Of a stretch of DNA of 30,132 nucleotides, positions 1 through 7,382 are shown in pieces (position 1 is the first letter of the stretch; every line of letters starts with the position of its first letter). The position numbers and the translations under genes were made by a program. Origin of the DNA: Clostridia bacterium (lineage in GTDB: Bacteria > Bacillota > Clostridia > Oscillospirales > CAG-272). Below the pieces are notes generated by a model that did no database searches, was not told where the DNA came from, and worked only from the letters and a program-made list of their open reading frames with translations. The stretch lies in NCBI GenBank assembly GCA_017518025.1, contig JAFWWR010000110.1:1-30132 (forward strand), written 5' to 3'.

Positions 1-3000
1 ATCACCGACTCGTCGGGGATCACGACAGTCAGGCCGGCCCCCCACGGGCATCCTTCCACGTTGAGGTACGCGATCTGAAGAATGTAGTTCCCGCCCTCTT
101 CAAAGGTCTCGCCGTACTCCATGGAAGCCCAGGAGCCGCCGTCTTCCAACCTGTACCATCCGGTGTAGTCGGAGAGGATCGTGTACGGATCGGAGTAGTC
201 CGCATAGACGTCCACGCTTTGAGCGTTATCATACGCCGGCCTCATCGCGCCGTACACCGTGATCGTATCGATCGTCATGGTTGGAACGAAGGTGTACGTG
301 GCGTAAACGTATCTGTGGTCGTCGGAGAAACTGTCGATGGTGCAGAGGTCACCGTTTGCGTAGATCTGCACGTCGTCCGGCAGCTTGTAGCCGTAGTCCG
401 CGTATACTTGCAGGGTCACCGTATACTCGGCTCCGGGCCGCATGACCGCGTTTCCGCCTCCGTGAGGCCCTTCGATGCCGCTTATGGAAACGGAGTACGG
501 CGCCTCGTCCGGCTTGTCGAGGTAAACGTGAGCCAGCATATCGCCGGGCGTTTCGCTGAACGAACATTCCACCGTCGGGATGTCATACAGGATCCATTCG
601 GAACGGATCACCAGATTGAAGTCCTCGTCCGGAATCGTGAAGGAGGCGCCGTAGGAGCCGTCCGGTCTTTCCGAGAAGCCCGTCACCTCGTGGAGTTCCT
701 CGCCGTAGTAGAGGTACAGATTGGTTAATCTGTAGCGTTCTTCCGGAGTTATCGAAACGGTGGCGGTTTCTCCCGCATTCATTTTGTAACTGTCGTAGCG
801 GTAAAGGTTGAGCCCATTGACGTACAGTCTGTGGACACCGCTGTATGAGGAGCCGTCTCCGCCGTATTGCCATCCGTCGAGGATCACCGTGGTCCTCGCG
901 TCCGCGACGTAGTCGTAGAAGACGGAGTTGCTGCAGTCGGAGACGGAATAGCCTTCGCAGTTCTCAGCATATCCGTAGATCTCGTATTTGTCGTCCGGGA
1001 AGTCATACATCTCAAACACCTGACGCAGATTGACCGAGGTGTACGTGAAAGACATCGTCCGGTAATATCCTTCATTAACGCCTTCAAAGTAGTAGTAGTA
1101 ATGATCGGCGGGGATTCCCTCTGTGTCTGTGTAGACGTCCCAGCTCAGCGTGTCGCCGCTGAGGGTGATCGGGTATTCTTCATAAAGGTATCTGCCCTCG
1201 ATCCAGGGGGAGAAGGGCGATCTTTCGCTATTTGAATAATCGCTTTCTTCATCCGGATACGCCGTCACGGTGAACATATATTCCCTGAGCTTGTCCCGGG
1301 TGTAATTGCTGAAGTCGAACTCCGTGGCGAATATGTTATCCGACGTGATCTGATTCAGATTATCCCTGTTGAACAGCGTGATGTTGTAGTAACTCGCTCC
1401 CTCGACCGGATCCCACTTCGCCGTGTAGCCGTCCCAGCGGAGGTTTGTAGGCGTCGCCAGACGTGGCAGCCCGGCAGCGAAATAATACGCTATGTAGTCG
1501 TACGCGATCTCGTTGTCCTCGGCGTCATATGCGTCGATTTCGAAGACGTACCATCCGCTTGGCGCGTGCCGATCGGCCAGAGCTGATTTCAGGTCGTAGC
1601 TTGTGACGCCGCCCTCGATCGATTCGGAACTGATGTAGTCTCCGCACCAGACGTCGTAATACGCCGCGTCCGCCGGAGCAGTCCAGCTGATCCTGCCGGA
1701 GTTGTTTTTGATATCCATTCTCGGCCGCGATGAGCCGCTCTCTGCGAGAATGACGCTGCCTGCGGCGGGGACCGTGAACTCATAGGTCCCGCGGATCTTC
1801 GTGCTGTCTTCCTCCACAGACGTGATCTCTACAGGATTACCGTTCATGGTCAGCGTCACGCCGTCCGTGAATTTGTAATAACCGGTGGTATAGGCGTAGA
1901 TGTTGATCGTATAGCTCTTTCCGGGCAAGAGCCACCCGTACTCGTAGCCGCTTTCATTCTGGATCGTATTGATGTAGGCATAGTAATCGTCCGATTCTAT
2001 TGTAAGAGTCTGACGCGCAAGCTTGCCTGCCGTTTCGTCATATCCGACTTCCACTTCGGAGACCCAGTCGTAGACGACGCTCTGATCTATGACGATGCCG
2101 AAGTCCTCGTCCGGGACGGTGATCTCCCAGAAGATGCCGCCGTCCGTGCGGACTGAGGTGTCGGTGATCCTTTCGGGTTCTTCGCGGATCTCGTCGCCGT
2201 AGCTGAAGCGGAGGCCCTCTATCTCATGGTTGTGATCCGCGTAGGCGACCACCCACATGGTGGCGCCCTTCTTGCATTTGAGCTCCGTGCCGAGACTGAG
2301 GTGCATTCCGTCGATCCTCAGCTCGCCGAGGCTGCCGTTGGTCGCCTTGCATCCCGTGTACTGCACGGAGGGGGAGGAGGTGTCGGCAACGTAATCAACG
2401 GCGACTTCGTTGCTCTCTTTTGAGACCGTGATCCCCTCTGCGTTCTCCGCCTCGATGGAGTATTTATAGGTCCCGCTGGGCGCGTCTATGTGATACAGAA
2501 CTCTCTCGATGGGGAAACCGCCGCGGAAGTAATTCGACCTTGCCACGTTGTATATGAAAGCGGGGTTTTCGTAATTCTCGAAGAGGTCGTATCTGGGAGC
2601 GGTGTTGCCTTCCGTGTCAACGTACGACGACCAGGTAAGAACACTTTCTCCGCCCAGATCGTGGCACATGAGATAAAGATCATCTCTGATGAAACGGCCG
2701 GGTATTGCGGGAGAAAGCGGCGAATCTTCGCTGCGCGAGCCGGAAGGACAGCCAACCGCGTATACGTAAAATGCGTACTCGTGTTCCTTGTTGACAACGG
2801 ATTGTGAAAAGTCAAATTCCGTCTTTTTTATGCTGCCGTAATCGACGTTCAAGCCGTTGGTCACGTCCGTGAGGTAAACGTAGTATCCGTTCTCCGCGCC
2901 CTCCACCGCGTCCCATTTGGCGGTATAGCCGTCCCAGCGGATATTCGTCGGAGTGGCGAGGCGGGGCAGGCCGCCCGTGAACGTCCACGTCACGGTCGAC

Positions 3001-3332
3001 CGTGCGATGGAGTTGTAGCCCTCGTCCTCGGCGTCAACGACAAGGGTGTACGTGCCGTTCGGCGCGTAGGCGTCGGCGAGTGCGCCCGCAAGATCGAACC
3101 TCAGCGGCTGATCCGGATCGATGCGGGACGAGCCGAGGAATTCGTTTCCGCCCACCCAGTAGTGTGCCGCGCCGGGATATTCGTCCCAGGTGACGAGCCC
3201 TCCCGATGAAACCTTCATATTCTGGAGGTCCGGCAGTCCGTCCTCCGCCGATACGCCGATCGTCATCTGCGGAAGCATTCCGAGCAGCATTATCAGCGCG
3301 ATCAGGAGGGACAGCAAACGTGTGCGTTTCAT
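1..3332 (-). CDS. Giant secreted repeat protein with Fn3-like domains (3' end outside window)
   Basis: An uninterrupted minus-strand frame begins at ATG 3332 and stays open to base 1, giving about 1110 residues with no stop. The first ~30 residues form a typical signal peptide (MKRTR, then a Leu/Ile/Met-rich core, then a V-S-A|E-D cleavage site), so the product is exported. The rest is rich in Tyr, Trp, Asp and Glu and built of beta-sandwich-like modules. The segment GLPRLATPTN(I/L)RWDGYTAKWD occurs twice, exactly 1500 bases apart, and a module ending in PDEDF-x-(L/I)-VI also occurs twice, so at least two ~490-500-residue super-units are present. GAAAGGGG upstream of the ATG serves as ribosome-binding site and a near-consensus promoter lies behind it. 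Likely role: cell-surface or extracellular adhesin/scaffold, or the N-terminal part of a modular enzyme. No catalytic motif is visible in the part seen. Function unknown. Confidence 0.85.
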   Translation of the reverse strand, partial: MKRTRLLSLLIALIMLLGMLPQMTIGVSAEDGLPDLQNMKVSSGGLVTWDEYPGAAHYWVGGNEFLGSSRIDPDQPLRFDLAGALADAYAPNGTYTLVVDAEDEGYNSIARSTVTWTFTGGLPRLATPTNIRWDGYTAKWDAVEGAENGYYVYLTDVTNGLNVDYGSIKKTEFDFSQSVVNKEHEYAFYVYAVGCPSGSRSEDSPLSPAIPGRFIRDDLYLMCHDLGGESVLTWSSYVDTEGNTAPRYDLFENYENPAFIYNVARSNYFRGGFPIERVLYHIDAPSGTYKYSIEAENAEGITVSKESNEVAVDYVADTSSPSVQYTGCKATNGSLGELRIDGMHLSLGTELKCKKGATMWVVAYADHNHEIEGLRFSYGDEIREEPERITDTSVRTDGGIFWEITVPDEDFGIVIDQSVVYDWVSEVEVGYDETAGKLARQTLTIESDDYYAYINTIQNESGYEYGWLLPGKSYTINIYAYTTGYYKFTDGVTLTMNGNPVEITSVEEDSTKIRGTYEFTVPAAGSVILAESGSSRPRMDIKNNSGRISWTAPADAAYYDVWCGDYISSESIEGGVTSYDLKSALADRHAPSGWYVFEIDAYDAEDNEIAYDYIAYYFAAGLPRLATPTNLRWDGYTAKWDPVEGASYYNITLFNRDNLNQITSDNIFATEFDFSNYTRDKLREYMFTVTAYPDEESDYSNSERSPFSPWIEGRYLYEEYPITLSGDTLSWDVYTDTEGIPADHYYYYFEGVNEGYYRTMSFTYTSVNLRQVFEMYDFPDDKYEIYGYAENCEGYSVSDCSNSVFYDYVADARTTVILDGWQYGGDGSSYSGVHRLYVNGLNLYRYDSYKMNAGETATVSITPEERYRLTNLYLYYGEELHEVTGFSERPDGSYGASFTIPDEDFNLVIRSEWILYDIPTVECSFSETPGDMLAHVYLDKPDEAPYSVSISGIEGPHGGGNAVMRPGAEYTVTLQVYADYGYKLPDDVQIYANGDLCTIDSFSDDHRYVYATYTFVPTMTIDTITVYGAMRPAYDNAQSVDVYADYSDPYTILSDYTGWYRLEDGGSWASMEYGETFEEGGNYILQIAYLNVEGCPWGAGLTVVIPDESV
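1411..2972 (-). repeat. Internal 1.5-kb-period repeat of the surface protein
   Basis: Bases 1411-1472 and 2911-2972 encode the same stretch (GLPRLATPTN, I or L, RWDGYTAKWD) with few differences and lie 1500 bases apart. Further matched blocks follow the same period: the module ending TIPDEDFNLVI near 604-636 against TVPDEDFGIVI near 2090-2122, and the ALAD-x-x-AP-x-G-x-Y segments. This indicates duplication of a multi-domain unit of about 500 residues rather than of a single Fn3 domain. Confidence 0.8.
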
Positions 3333-3413
3333 AATAATACCCCTTTCCGTTTCTTTTTTGTGATTTTTGTCAAATCCGGCGGCTTTTTGCGCGCGATTTC
3401 CGCCTTTTTATAC

Positions 3414-3442
3414 ATTATAACAAATAAACGGCCTGAATGCAA
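3414..3442 (-). promoter_or_regulatory. Sigma-A-type promoter of the surface-protein gene
   Basis: On the minus strand, TTGCAT (3442-3437) and a perfect TATAAT (3419-3414) are separated by 17 bases, about 80 bases upstream of the ATG at 3332. The only other element in the 196-base gap is the divergent proS promoter. Confidence 0.75.
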
Positions 3443-3466
3443 TACGGAAAAAGAGATTTTCGACAG

Positions 3467-3495
3467 TTGACAACGGACCGCGGCGGTGGTAAAAT
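3467..3495 (+). promoter_or_regulatory. Sigma-A-type promoter of proS
   Basis: A perfect TTGACA (3467-3472), a 17-base spacer and TAAAAT (3490-3495) lie 33 bases upstream of the proS ATG, implying a short leader. The -35 boxes of the two divergent promoters in this gap are only 24 bases apart. Confidence 0.85.
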
Positions 3496-3528
3496 ATCAG
3501 CGATCCAAAAAGAAAGGGAAAAACAACA

Positions 3529-5247
3529 ATGAGAGTATCGAAACTTCTCGGACAGAGGTTCAAGAATCCGCCCTCGGACTGCGTTATCGAGTCCCACGCG
3601 CTGATGGTGCGGGGCGGCTACATGAAATACATGGCCAACGGCATCTATTCGCTCTTTATGCCGGGCCGCCGCATCGTCCGCAAGATCGAGCAGATCATCA
3701 GGGAAGAAATGGACAAGGCGGGAGGGCAGGAGGTCCTGTTCCCGGTCGCCATGCCCGCCTCTCTCTGGGAGGAATCCGGCAGGTATTCCTCCATCGGATC
3801 TGAGCTCGCCCGCTGGACGGACAGATCCGGCAACAAGATGGTCCTCGGCATGACCCACGAGGAGGCCGCGGTGCACCTTGCCCGGGACACCGCCGCGTCC
3901 TACGCCGACTATCCCTTCATGATCTATCAGATACAGACCAAGTTCCGCGACGAGCCCCGTGCCCGCGGCGGCCTGATCCGCGTCCGCGAGTTCACCATGA
4001 AGGACGCATATTCCTTCCACACCTCGAAGGAGGACCTGGAGGAGTACTACGCCCTGCTCCATAAATCCTACGAGACCATCTTCCGCCGCGCAGGCGCGAA
4101 GAACGTGATCTCCGTCAAGAGCGACTCCGGCATGATGGGCGGCTCCGTCTCCCACGAGTTCATGCTTCTCTCCGACGTAGGCGAGGACACCCTGGCGATT
4201 TGTCCCGAGTGCGGCTACAGCGCCAACATGGAGGCCGCCGAGGTGAAGATCGAAAACGAGGCGGCGGAGAGCGCGGAGATCGAAAAGATCCACACCCCCG
4301 GATGCACGACGATCGAGGATCTGGGGAAGTTCCTCAAAGCCGATCCGAAGCGGTTTGCCAAGGCGGTGGTCTATCAGAAGAACGAGGACGACAGCTATAT
4401 AGTCGTGTTCGTCCGCGGCGACCTTGACGTGAACGAGACCAAGCTCCGCAACTACCTCGGATTCGAGATACATCCCGCAACAGTCACCGAGGAGTCCGGC
4501 ATCGTCGCCGGATTCATCGGCCCGATAGGTCTTCCCGCGGGAGTCAGGGTCGTGTTCGACTCGTCTTTGAAGGGCATTCACAACGTAGTCAGCGGCGCGG
4601 GCGAGCGCGATTACCACCTCTCCGGCATCGACATCGAGCGCGACGTTCCCGGGACCCGGTTCGCCGACGTGGCGAAGATCTTCGCCGGGGCGGTCTGCCC
4701 CGTGTGCGGCAAGCCCGTCATCACCATAGAAAAAGGCATCGAGGTGGGCAATATCTTCCAGCTCGGCACCAAATACACCAAGGCAATGGGTATGACGTAC
4801 CTCGACGCGAACGGCGAGGCGCAGTATCCCGTCATGGGGTGCTACGGCATCGGCGTCGGCCGCCTTGCGGCGTCCATCTGCCAGGAGAGCCACGACGACT
4901 ACGGTCCCATCTGGCCCATGTCCATCGCGCCGTGGCAGGTGGAGGTGTGCAATCTCCGCTGCGACGACGAGGAGGTCACCCGTCGCGCCGAGGGGATCTA
5001 CGAGGAGCTTGAAAAGCTCGGCGTTGAAGTTCTTTACGACGACCGCGATATCAGACCGGGCGCCATGTTCGCCGACGCGGACCTGTTCGGCGTGCCGATC
5101 CGGGTGGTCGTCTCCCCCAAGACGGCGGAGCGTGGCGTGTTCGAGGTCTCCTACCGCGACAAATCCTTCCGCGGCGACGTCCCCTACGACGGCGCGGCGG
5201 AACAGATCGCCGGCATGGTCAAAAAGGAACTCGGGAAATACGAATAA
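3529..5247 (+). CDS. proS: Prolyl-tRNA synthetase
   Basis: Class II aminoacyl-tRNA synthetase that charges tRNA-Pro with proline in the cytoplasm. The 572-residue length matches the bacterial-type ProRS with an inserted editing (INS) domain. Motif 2 is visible around residues 141-170 (TKFRDEPRARGGLIRVREF followed by TMKDAYSFH), and motif 3 near 440-460 (YGIGVGRLAASICQE) is followed by the C-terminal anticodon-binding domain starting at IAPWQVEV. The INS domain lies between, roughly residues 225-390, and clears mischarged Ala-tRNA-Pro in this family. The ATG at 3529 is preceded by AGAAAGGG and starts with the family-typical MR-x-S-x-LL sequence. The gene appears monocistronic, with its own consensus promoter and a terminator eight bases after the stop. 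Confidence 0.97.
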   Translation: MRVSKLLGQRFKNPPSDCVIESHALMVRGGYMKYMANGIYSLFMPGRRIVRKIEQIIREEMDKAGGQEVLFPVAMPASLWEESGRYSSIGSELARWTDRSGNKMVLGMTHEEAAVHLARDTAASYADYPFMIYQIQTKFRDEPRARGGLIRVREFTMKDAYSFHTSKEDLEEYYALLHKSYETIFRRAGAKNVISVKSDSGMMGGSVSHEFMLLSDVGEDTLAICPECGYSANMEAAEVKIENEAAESAEIEKIHTPGCTTIEDLGKFLKADPKRFAKAVVYQKNEDDSYIVVFVRGDLDVNETKLRNYLGFEIHPATVTEESGIVAGFIGPIGLPAGVRVVFDSSLKGIHNVVSGAGERDYHLSGIDIERDVPGTRFADVAKIFAGAVCPVCGKPVITIEKGIEVGNIFQLGTKYTKAMGMTYLDANGEAQYPVMGCYGIGVGRLAASICQESHDDYGPIWPMSIAPWQVEVCNLRCDDEEVTRRAEGIYEELEKLGVEVLYDDRDIRPGAMFADADLFGVPIRVVVSPKTAERGVFEVSYRDKSFRGDVPYDGAAEQIAGMVKKELGKYE

Positions 5248-5255
5248 AACGAAAG

Positions 5256-5291
5256 GATCCGCCGCGCAGCCAGCGCGGCGGATCTTCGTTT
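5256..5291. terminator. Bidirectional terminator between proS and nahK
   Basis: A perfect 12-bp GC-rich stem (5256-5267 with 5273-5284) with a 5-base loop is followed by TTCGTTTTTC on the plus strand and by CTTTCGTTTTA on the minus strand. It can therefore end both the proS and the convergent nahK transcripts. Confidence 0.85.
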
Positions 5292-5344
5292 TTCTCTGTC
5301 AGATAACAGCAGTGCTTTTTCGGTCTGCGCCCGATGAGGCGGCC

Positions 5345-6418
5345 TCATCCGGCGATTTTTTTCACGATGGACTCCATTTCGCCCATCTTTCTCTCCATAT
5401 CCTCGATGAGCTTGAACTGGGTCCGGCATCTGATGAGGTTGTGCTCGGGGTAAGCCGTCTTGAAGTAGGTGTCGCCGCTGAGATAGTCGGCGAGGAACCG
5501 CATACCGCATTCCAGCGTCAGCAGCTTGACCGAGAAGGGGAGAAGCTCCAGCTCCCGCTCCGTGATGGAGGGAAGAGTCTCGACGAATCCCCGTGTGAAC
5601 GCCTCGAAGTTCGCCAGATCGAACCAGATCTTGTTGAGATCCGGCTCGTCCTCCGCGCCGGTGGAGCCGGCGAAGCGGAGCGCGTCGCCGAAGTCGTAGA
5701 GCAGGGAACCCGGCATCACGGTATCGAGGTCAATGACACATACGCCCTCGCCCGTTTTCTCGTCCAGCAGGACGTTGTTCAGCTTCGTGTCATTGTGGGT
5801 GACGCGCACCGGCAGTATGCCGGACGCGATATCGTCCACCACCACGCCCACCGCGTCCTCGCGGTCCTTCACGAACTGTATCTCCCGGGCTGCTCCCGCG
5901 GCTCTGCCGACGGAGTCGGCCTCGACTGCGGCGAGAAAATCGGCGTATCTCTTTCTGGTGTCGTGGAATCTCGGGATGACCTCGTACAGCTTCTCGGCGG
6001 GGAAGTCCGCCAGCATGTTCTGGAACCTGCCGAAGGCCTTGGCGGCCTGATAAAGCTGCTCCGGGCTCTCCACCACGTCGTAGGAACGCGCGCCGTCGAT
6101 GAAGACGTACATCCTGTAGTATTCGCCGTCGTTCGATTTGTAGAACGGCTTGCCGTCCACCGTCTCGATCAGGTTCAGGGTCCCCCTCATGGGATCGCCG
6201 CCCTCTGCGATGATCTTACGGCGCAGATGCTCGGTCACGAGCTTGATGTTCTCCATGACCTCTTCGGGTTTCTTAAAAACGTTCTTGTTGATCTTCTGGA
6301 GTATGTACGACGGGTCCGTCGCCACCAGATACGTGTCGTTGATATGGCCGTTGCCGTAGGAAGAAGGGTTGAGTTCGATGCTGAAATGAGTCAGTATCTC
6401 CCTGATGGATTCAGTCAC
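5345..6418 (-). CDS. nahK: N-acetylhexosamine 1-kinase (NahK/LnpB-like, APH fold)
   Basis: The protein resembles Bifidobacterium longum NahK over its full length as I recall that sequence (YGNGHINDTYLV, RVTHNDTKLNNVLLD, IDLDTVMPGSLLYDFGD, LLTLECGMRFLADYLSGD, YPEHNLIR). NahK uses ATP to phosphorylate the anomeric carbon of GlcNAc or GalNAc in the lacto-N-biose/galacto-N-biose salvage pathway. The aminoglycoside-phosphotransferase signature is intact: the catalytic Asp in HND (residue ~210) and the metal-binding IDLD (~230). Start choice: an ATG at 6427 directly abuts the GGAGGT box (6433-6428), so it has no spacing. GTG at 6418 has about 9 bases and gives (V/M)TES..., matching the MTES start of B. 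longum NahK, so I place the start there. No lacto-N-biose phosphorylase gene is nearby in the window. Confidence 0.88.
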   Translation of the reverse strand: MTESIREILTHFSIELNPSSYGNGHINDTYLVATDPSYILQKINKNVFKKPEEVMENIKLVTEHLRRKIIAEGGDPMRGTLNLIETVDGKPFYKSNDGEYYRMYVFIDGARSYDVVESPEQLYQAAKAFGRFQNMLADFPAEKLYEVIPRFHDTRKRYADFLAAVEADSVGRAAGAAREIQFVKDREDAVGVVVDDIASGILPVRVTHNDTKLNNVLLDEKTGEGVCVIDLDTVMPGSLLYDFGDALRFAGSTGAEDEPDLNKIWFDLANFEAFTRGFVETLPSITERELELLPFSVKLLTLECGMRFLADYLSGDTYFKTAYPEHNLIRCRTQFKLIEDMERKMGEMESIVKKIAG

Positions 6419-6461
6419 TTTTATCATACCTCCGTGCGGGGAGATCCCGCCGTGAACAAAA

Positions 6462-6581
6462 TTTCGACTTTTGACGATAATCTTTTATGCAATTGGCGAA
6501 AACCGGTTGCGAGAAGAGTATAACACAAAATTTCGGCTTTGTAAACAGCAATTTCAACTTTTTCCGTTTTTTTTCAACTTT
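6462..6581. repeat. Phased decamer repeats TTTCRRCTTT between nahK and pth
   Basis: Four copies of TTTC(G/A)(G/A)CTTT (AAAGYYGAAA on the other strand) lie at 6462-6471, 6531-6540, 6552-6561 and 6572-6581. The last three start 21 and 20 bases apart, about two helical turns. They sit between the divergent nahK and pth promoters, one touching the nahK -35 box. This looks like an operator array. The alternative is chance recurrence in T-rich DNA serving as an UP element. Confidence 0.45.
6517..6545 (-). promoter_or_regulatory. Sigma-A-type promoter of nahK
   Basis: On the minus strand TTTACA (6545-6540) and TATACT (6522-6517) are separated by 17 bases, about 100 bases upstream of the nahK start. 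A-tracts upstream of the -35 box could act as an UP element. Confidence 0.7.
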
Positions 6582-6584
6582 CCC

Positions 6585-6616
6585 TTGATTTTCAGCGCGT
6601 TTTCATATAATATAAT
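6585..6616 (+). promoter_or_regulatory. Probable promoter of the pth-mfd-phosphatase operon
   Basis: TTGATT (6585-6590) is followed by two overlapping perfect TATAAT boxes, at 6606-6611 (15-base spacing) and 6611-6616 (20-base spacing). Neither spacing is ideal, but the doubled -10 box about 100 bases upstream of pth is the only good candidate in the gap. The leader between it and pth (6617-6716) shows no recognisable riboswitch. Confidence 0.5.
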
Positions 6617-6716
6617 AATAAAATATGGAATACACACCCGCCCGCAGAGGGAAACGGGGCTTTTTGTCGTGTTTTTGAGTTACCGCGCCGCCTGCCGGCG
6701 CAAAAGAGAGGTTGAT

Positions 6717-7382
6717 ATGGCGGATATTTTCGAGCTTTTCAGAAGGATACGGAAGACGGAGGAGCCCAAGGGGCCTCCCGAATACATTATAGTCGGTCTC
6801 GGCAATCCCGGTGACAAATACGAGGGGACACGCCACAACACCGGATTTTCGGCAATCGACTTTATAGCGGACCGGCTTTCCGTAAAGATAAAGGACCTGA
6901 AATTCAAGTCCCTGGTCGCCCGGTGCTCCGTCGACGGCACCCCCGTCCTGCTTCTCAAGCCCCAGACCTTCATGAATCTTTCGGGTCAGGCGGTGAAGGA
7001 GGCCTGCGACTTCTACAAGATCCCGCCGGAGCGGCTCGTCGTCATCTCCGACGACGTGAACCTTGACGCGGGGCGGCTCCGCATACGCGTGCGCGGCTCC
7101 GACGGCGGGCAGAAGGGGCTTTACAACATCATCTACCTCCTCAACTCGGACGAGTTTCCCCGCATCCGTATCGGCGTGGGGAAGAAGCCCCGGGAGGATT
7201 ACGACCTGGCGGACTGGGTCCTGAGCAGGCCGGACGAGGCGGACGCCGCGGCCGTGGCGTCGACCTTCCCGGACGTCTGGGAGGCGGTCCGCATGATCGT
7301 GGACGGCAAAACGGAGGCCGCCATGGGCGCATTCAACGGTAAAAAGAAGACGAGCAACGACGCGGAGGAGAGCCGTTCATGA
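6717..7382 (+). CDS. pth: Peptidyl-tRNA hydrolase
   Basis: Recycles peptidyl-tRNAs released by stalled ribosomes by cleaving the ester bond between peptide and tRNA. The core starts at YIIVGLGNPG (Asn30), with GTRHNTGF carrying the catalytic His40, KPQTFMNLSG and the conserved SDDVNL and GGQKGLYNI motifs. The product is 221 residues. About 22 residues precede the core, more than in typical Pth, which begins almost at the VGLGNPG motif, but no better internal start is seen. The ATG at 6717 has GAGAGG six bases upstream. The frame is also open further upstream to 6471, but that stretch is AT-rich promoter DNA. The last bases overlap the mfd start as ATGA, so translation is probably coupled. The pth-mfd order is a known Firmicute arrangement. 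Confidence 0.95.
   Translation: MADIFELFRRIRKTEEPKGPPEYIIVGLGNPGDKYEGTRHNTGFSAIDFIADRLSVKIKDLKFKSLVARCSVDGTPVLLLKPQTFMNLSGQAVKEACDFYKIPPERLVVISDDVNLDAGRLRIRVRGSDGGQKGLYNIIYLLNSDEFPRIRIGVGKKPREDYDLADWVLSRPDEADAAAVASTFPDVWEAVRMIVDGKTEAAMGAFNGKKKTSNDAEESRS

Noticed and set aside
1411..2972. CRISPR or direct-repeat array
   Set aside because: Only two copies, 1500 bases apart and in frame within one coding sequence. This is protein domain duplication.
3415..4893. 492-codon open frame on the minus strand opposite proS
   Set aside because: Antisense shadow of proS. It runs through the proS promoter region into the divergent promoter and has no motif.
4865..6523. 552-codon plus-strand frame spanning the proS 3' end and the region opposite nahK
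   Set aside because: It crosses a strong bidirectional terminator and overlaps two well-supported genes in other frames.
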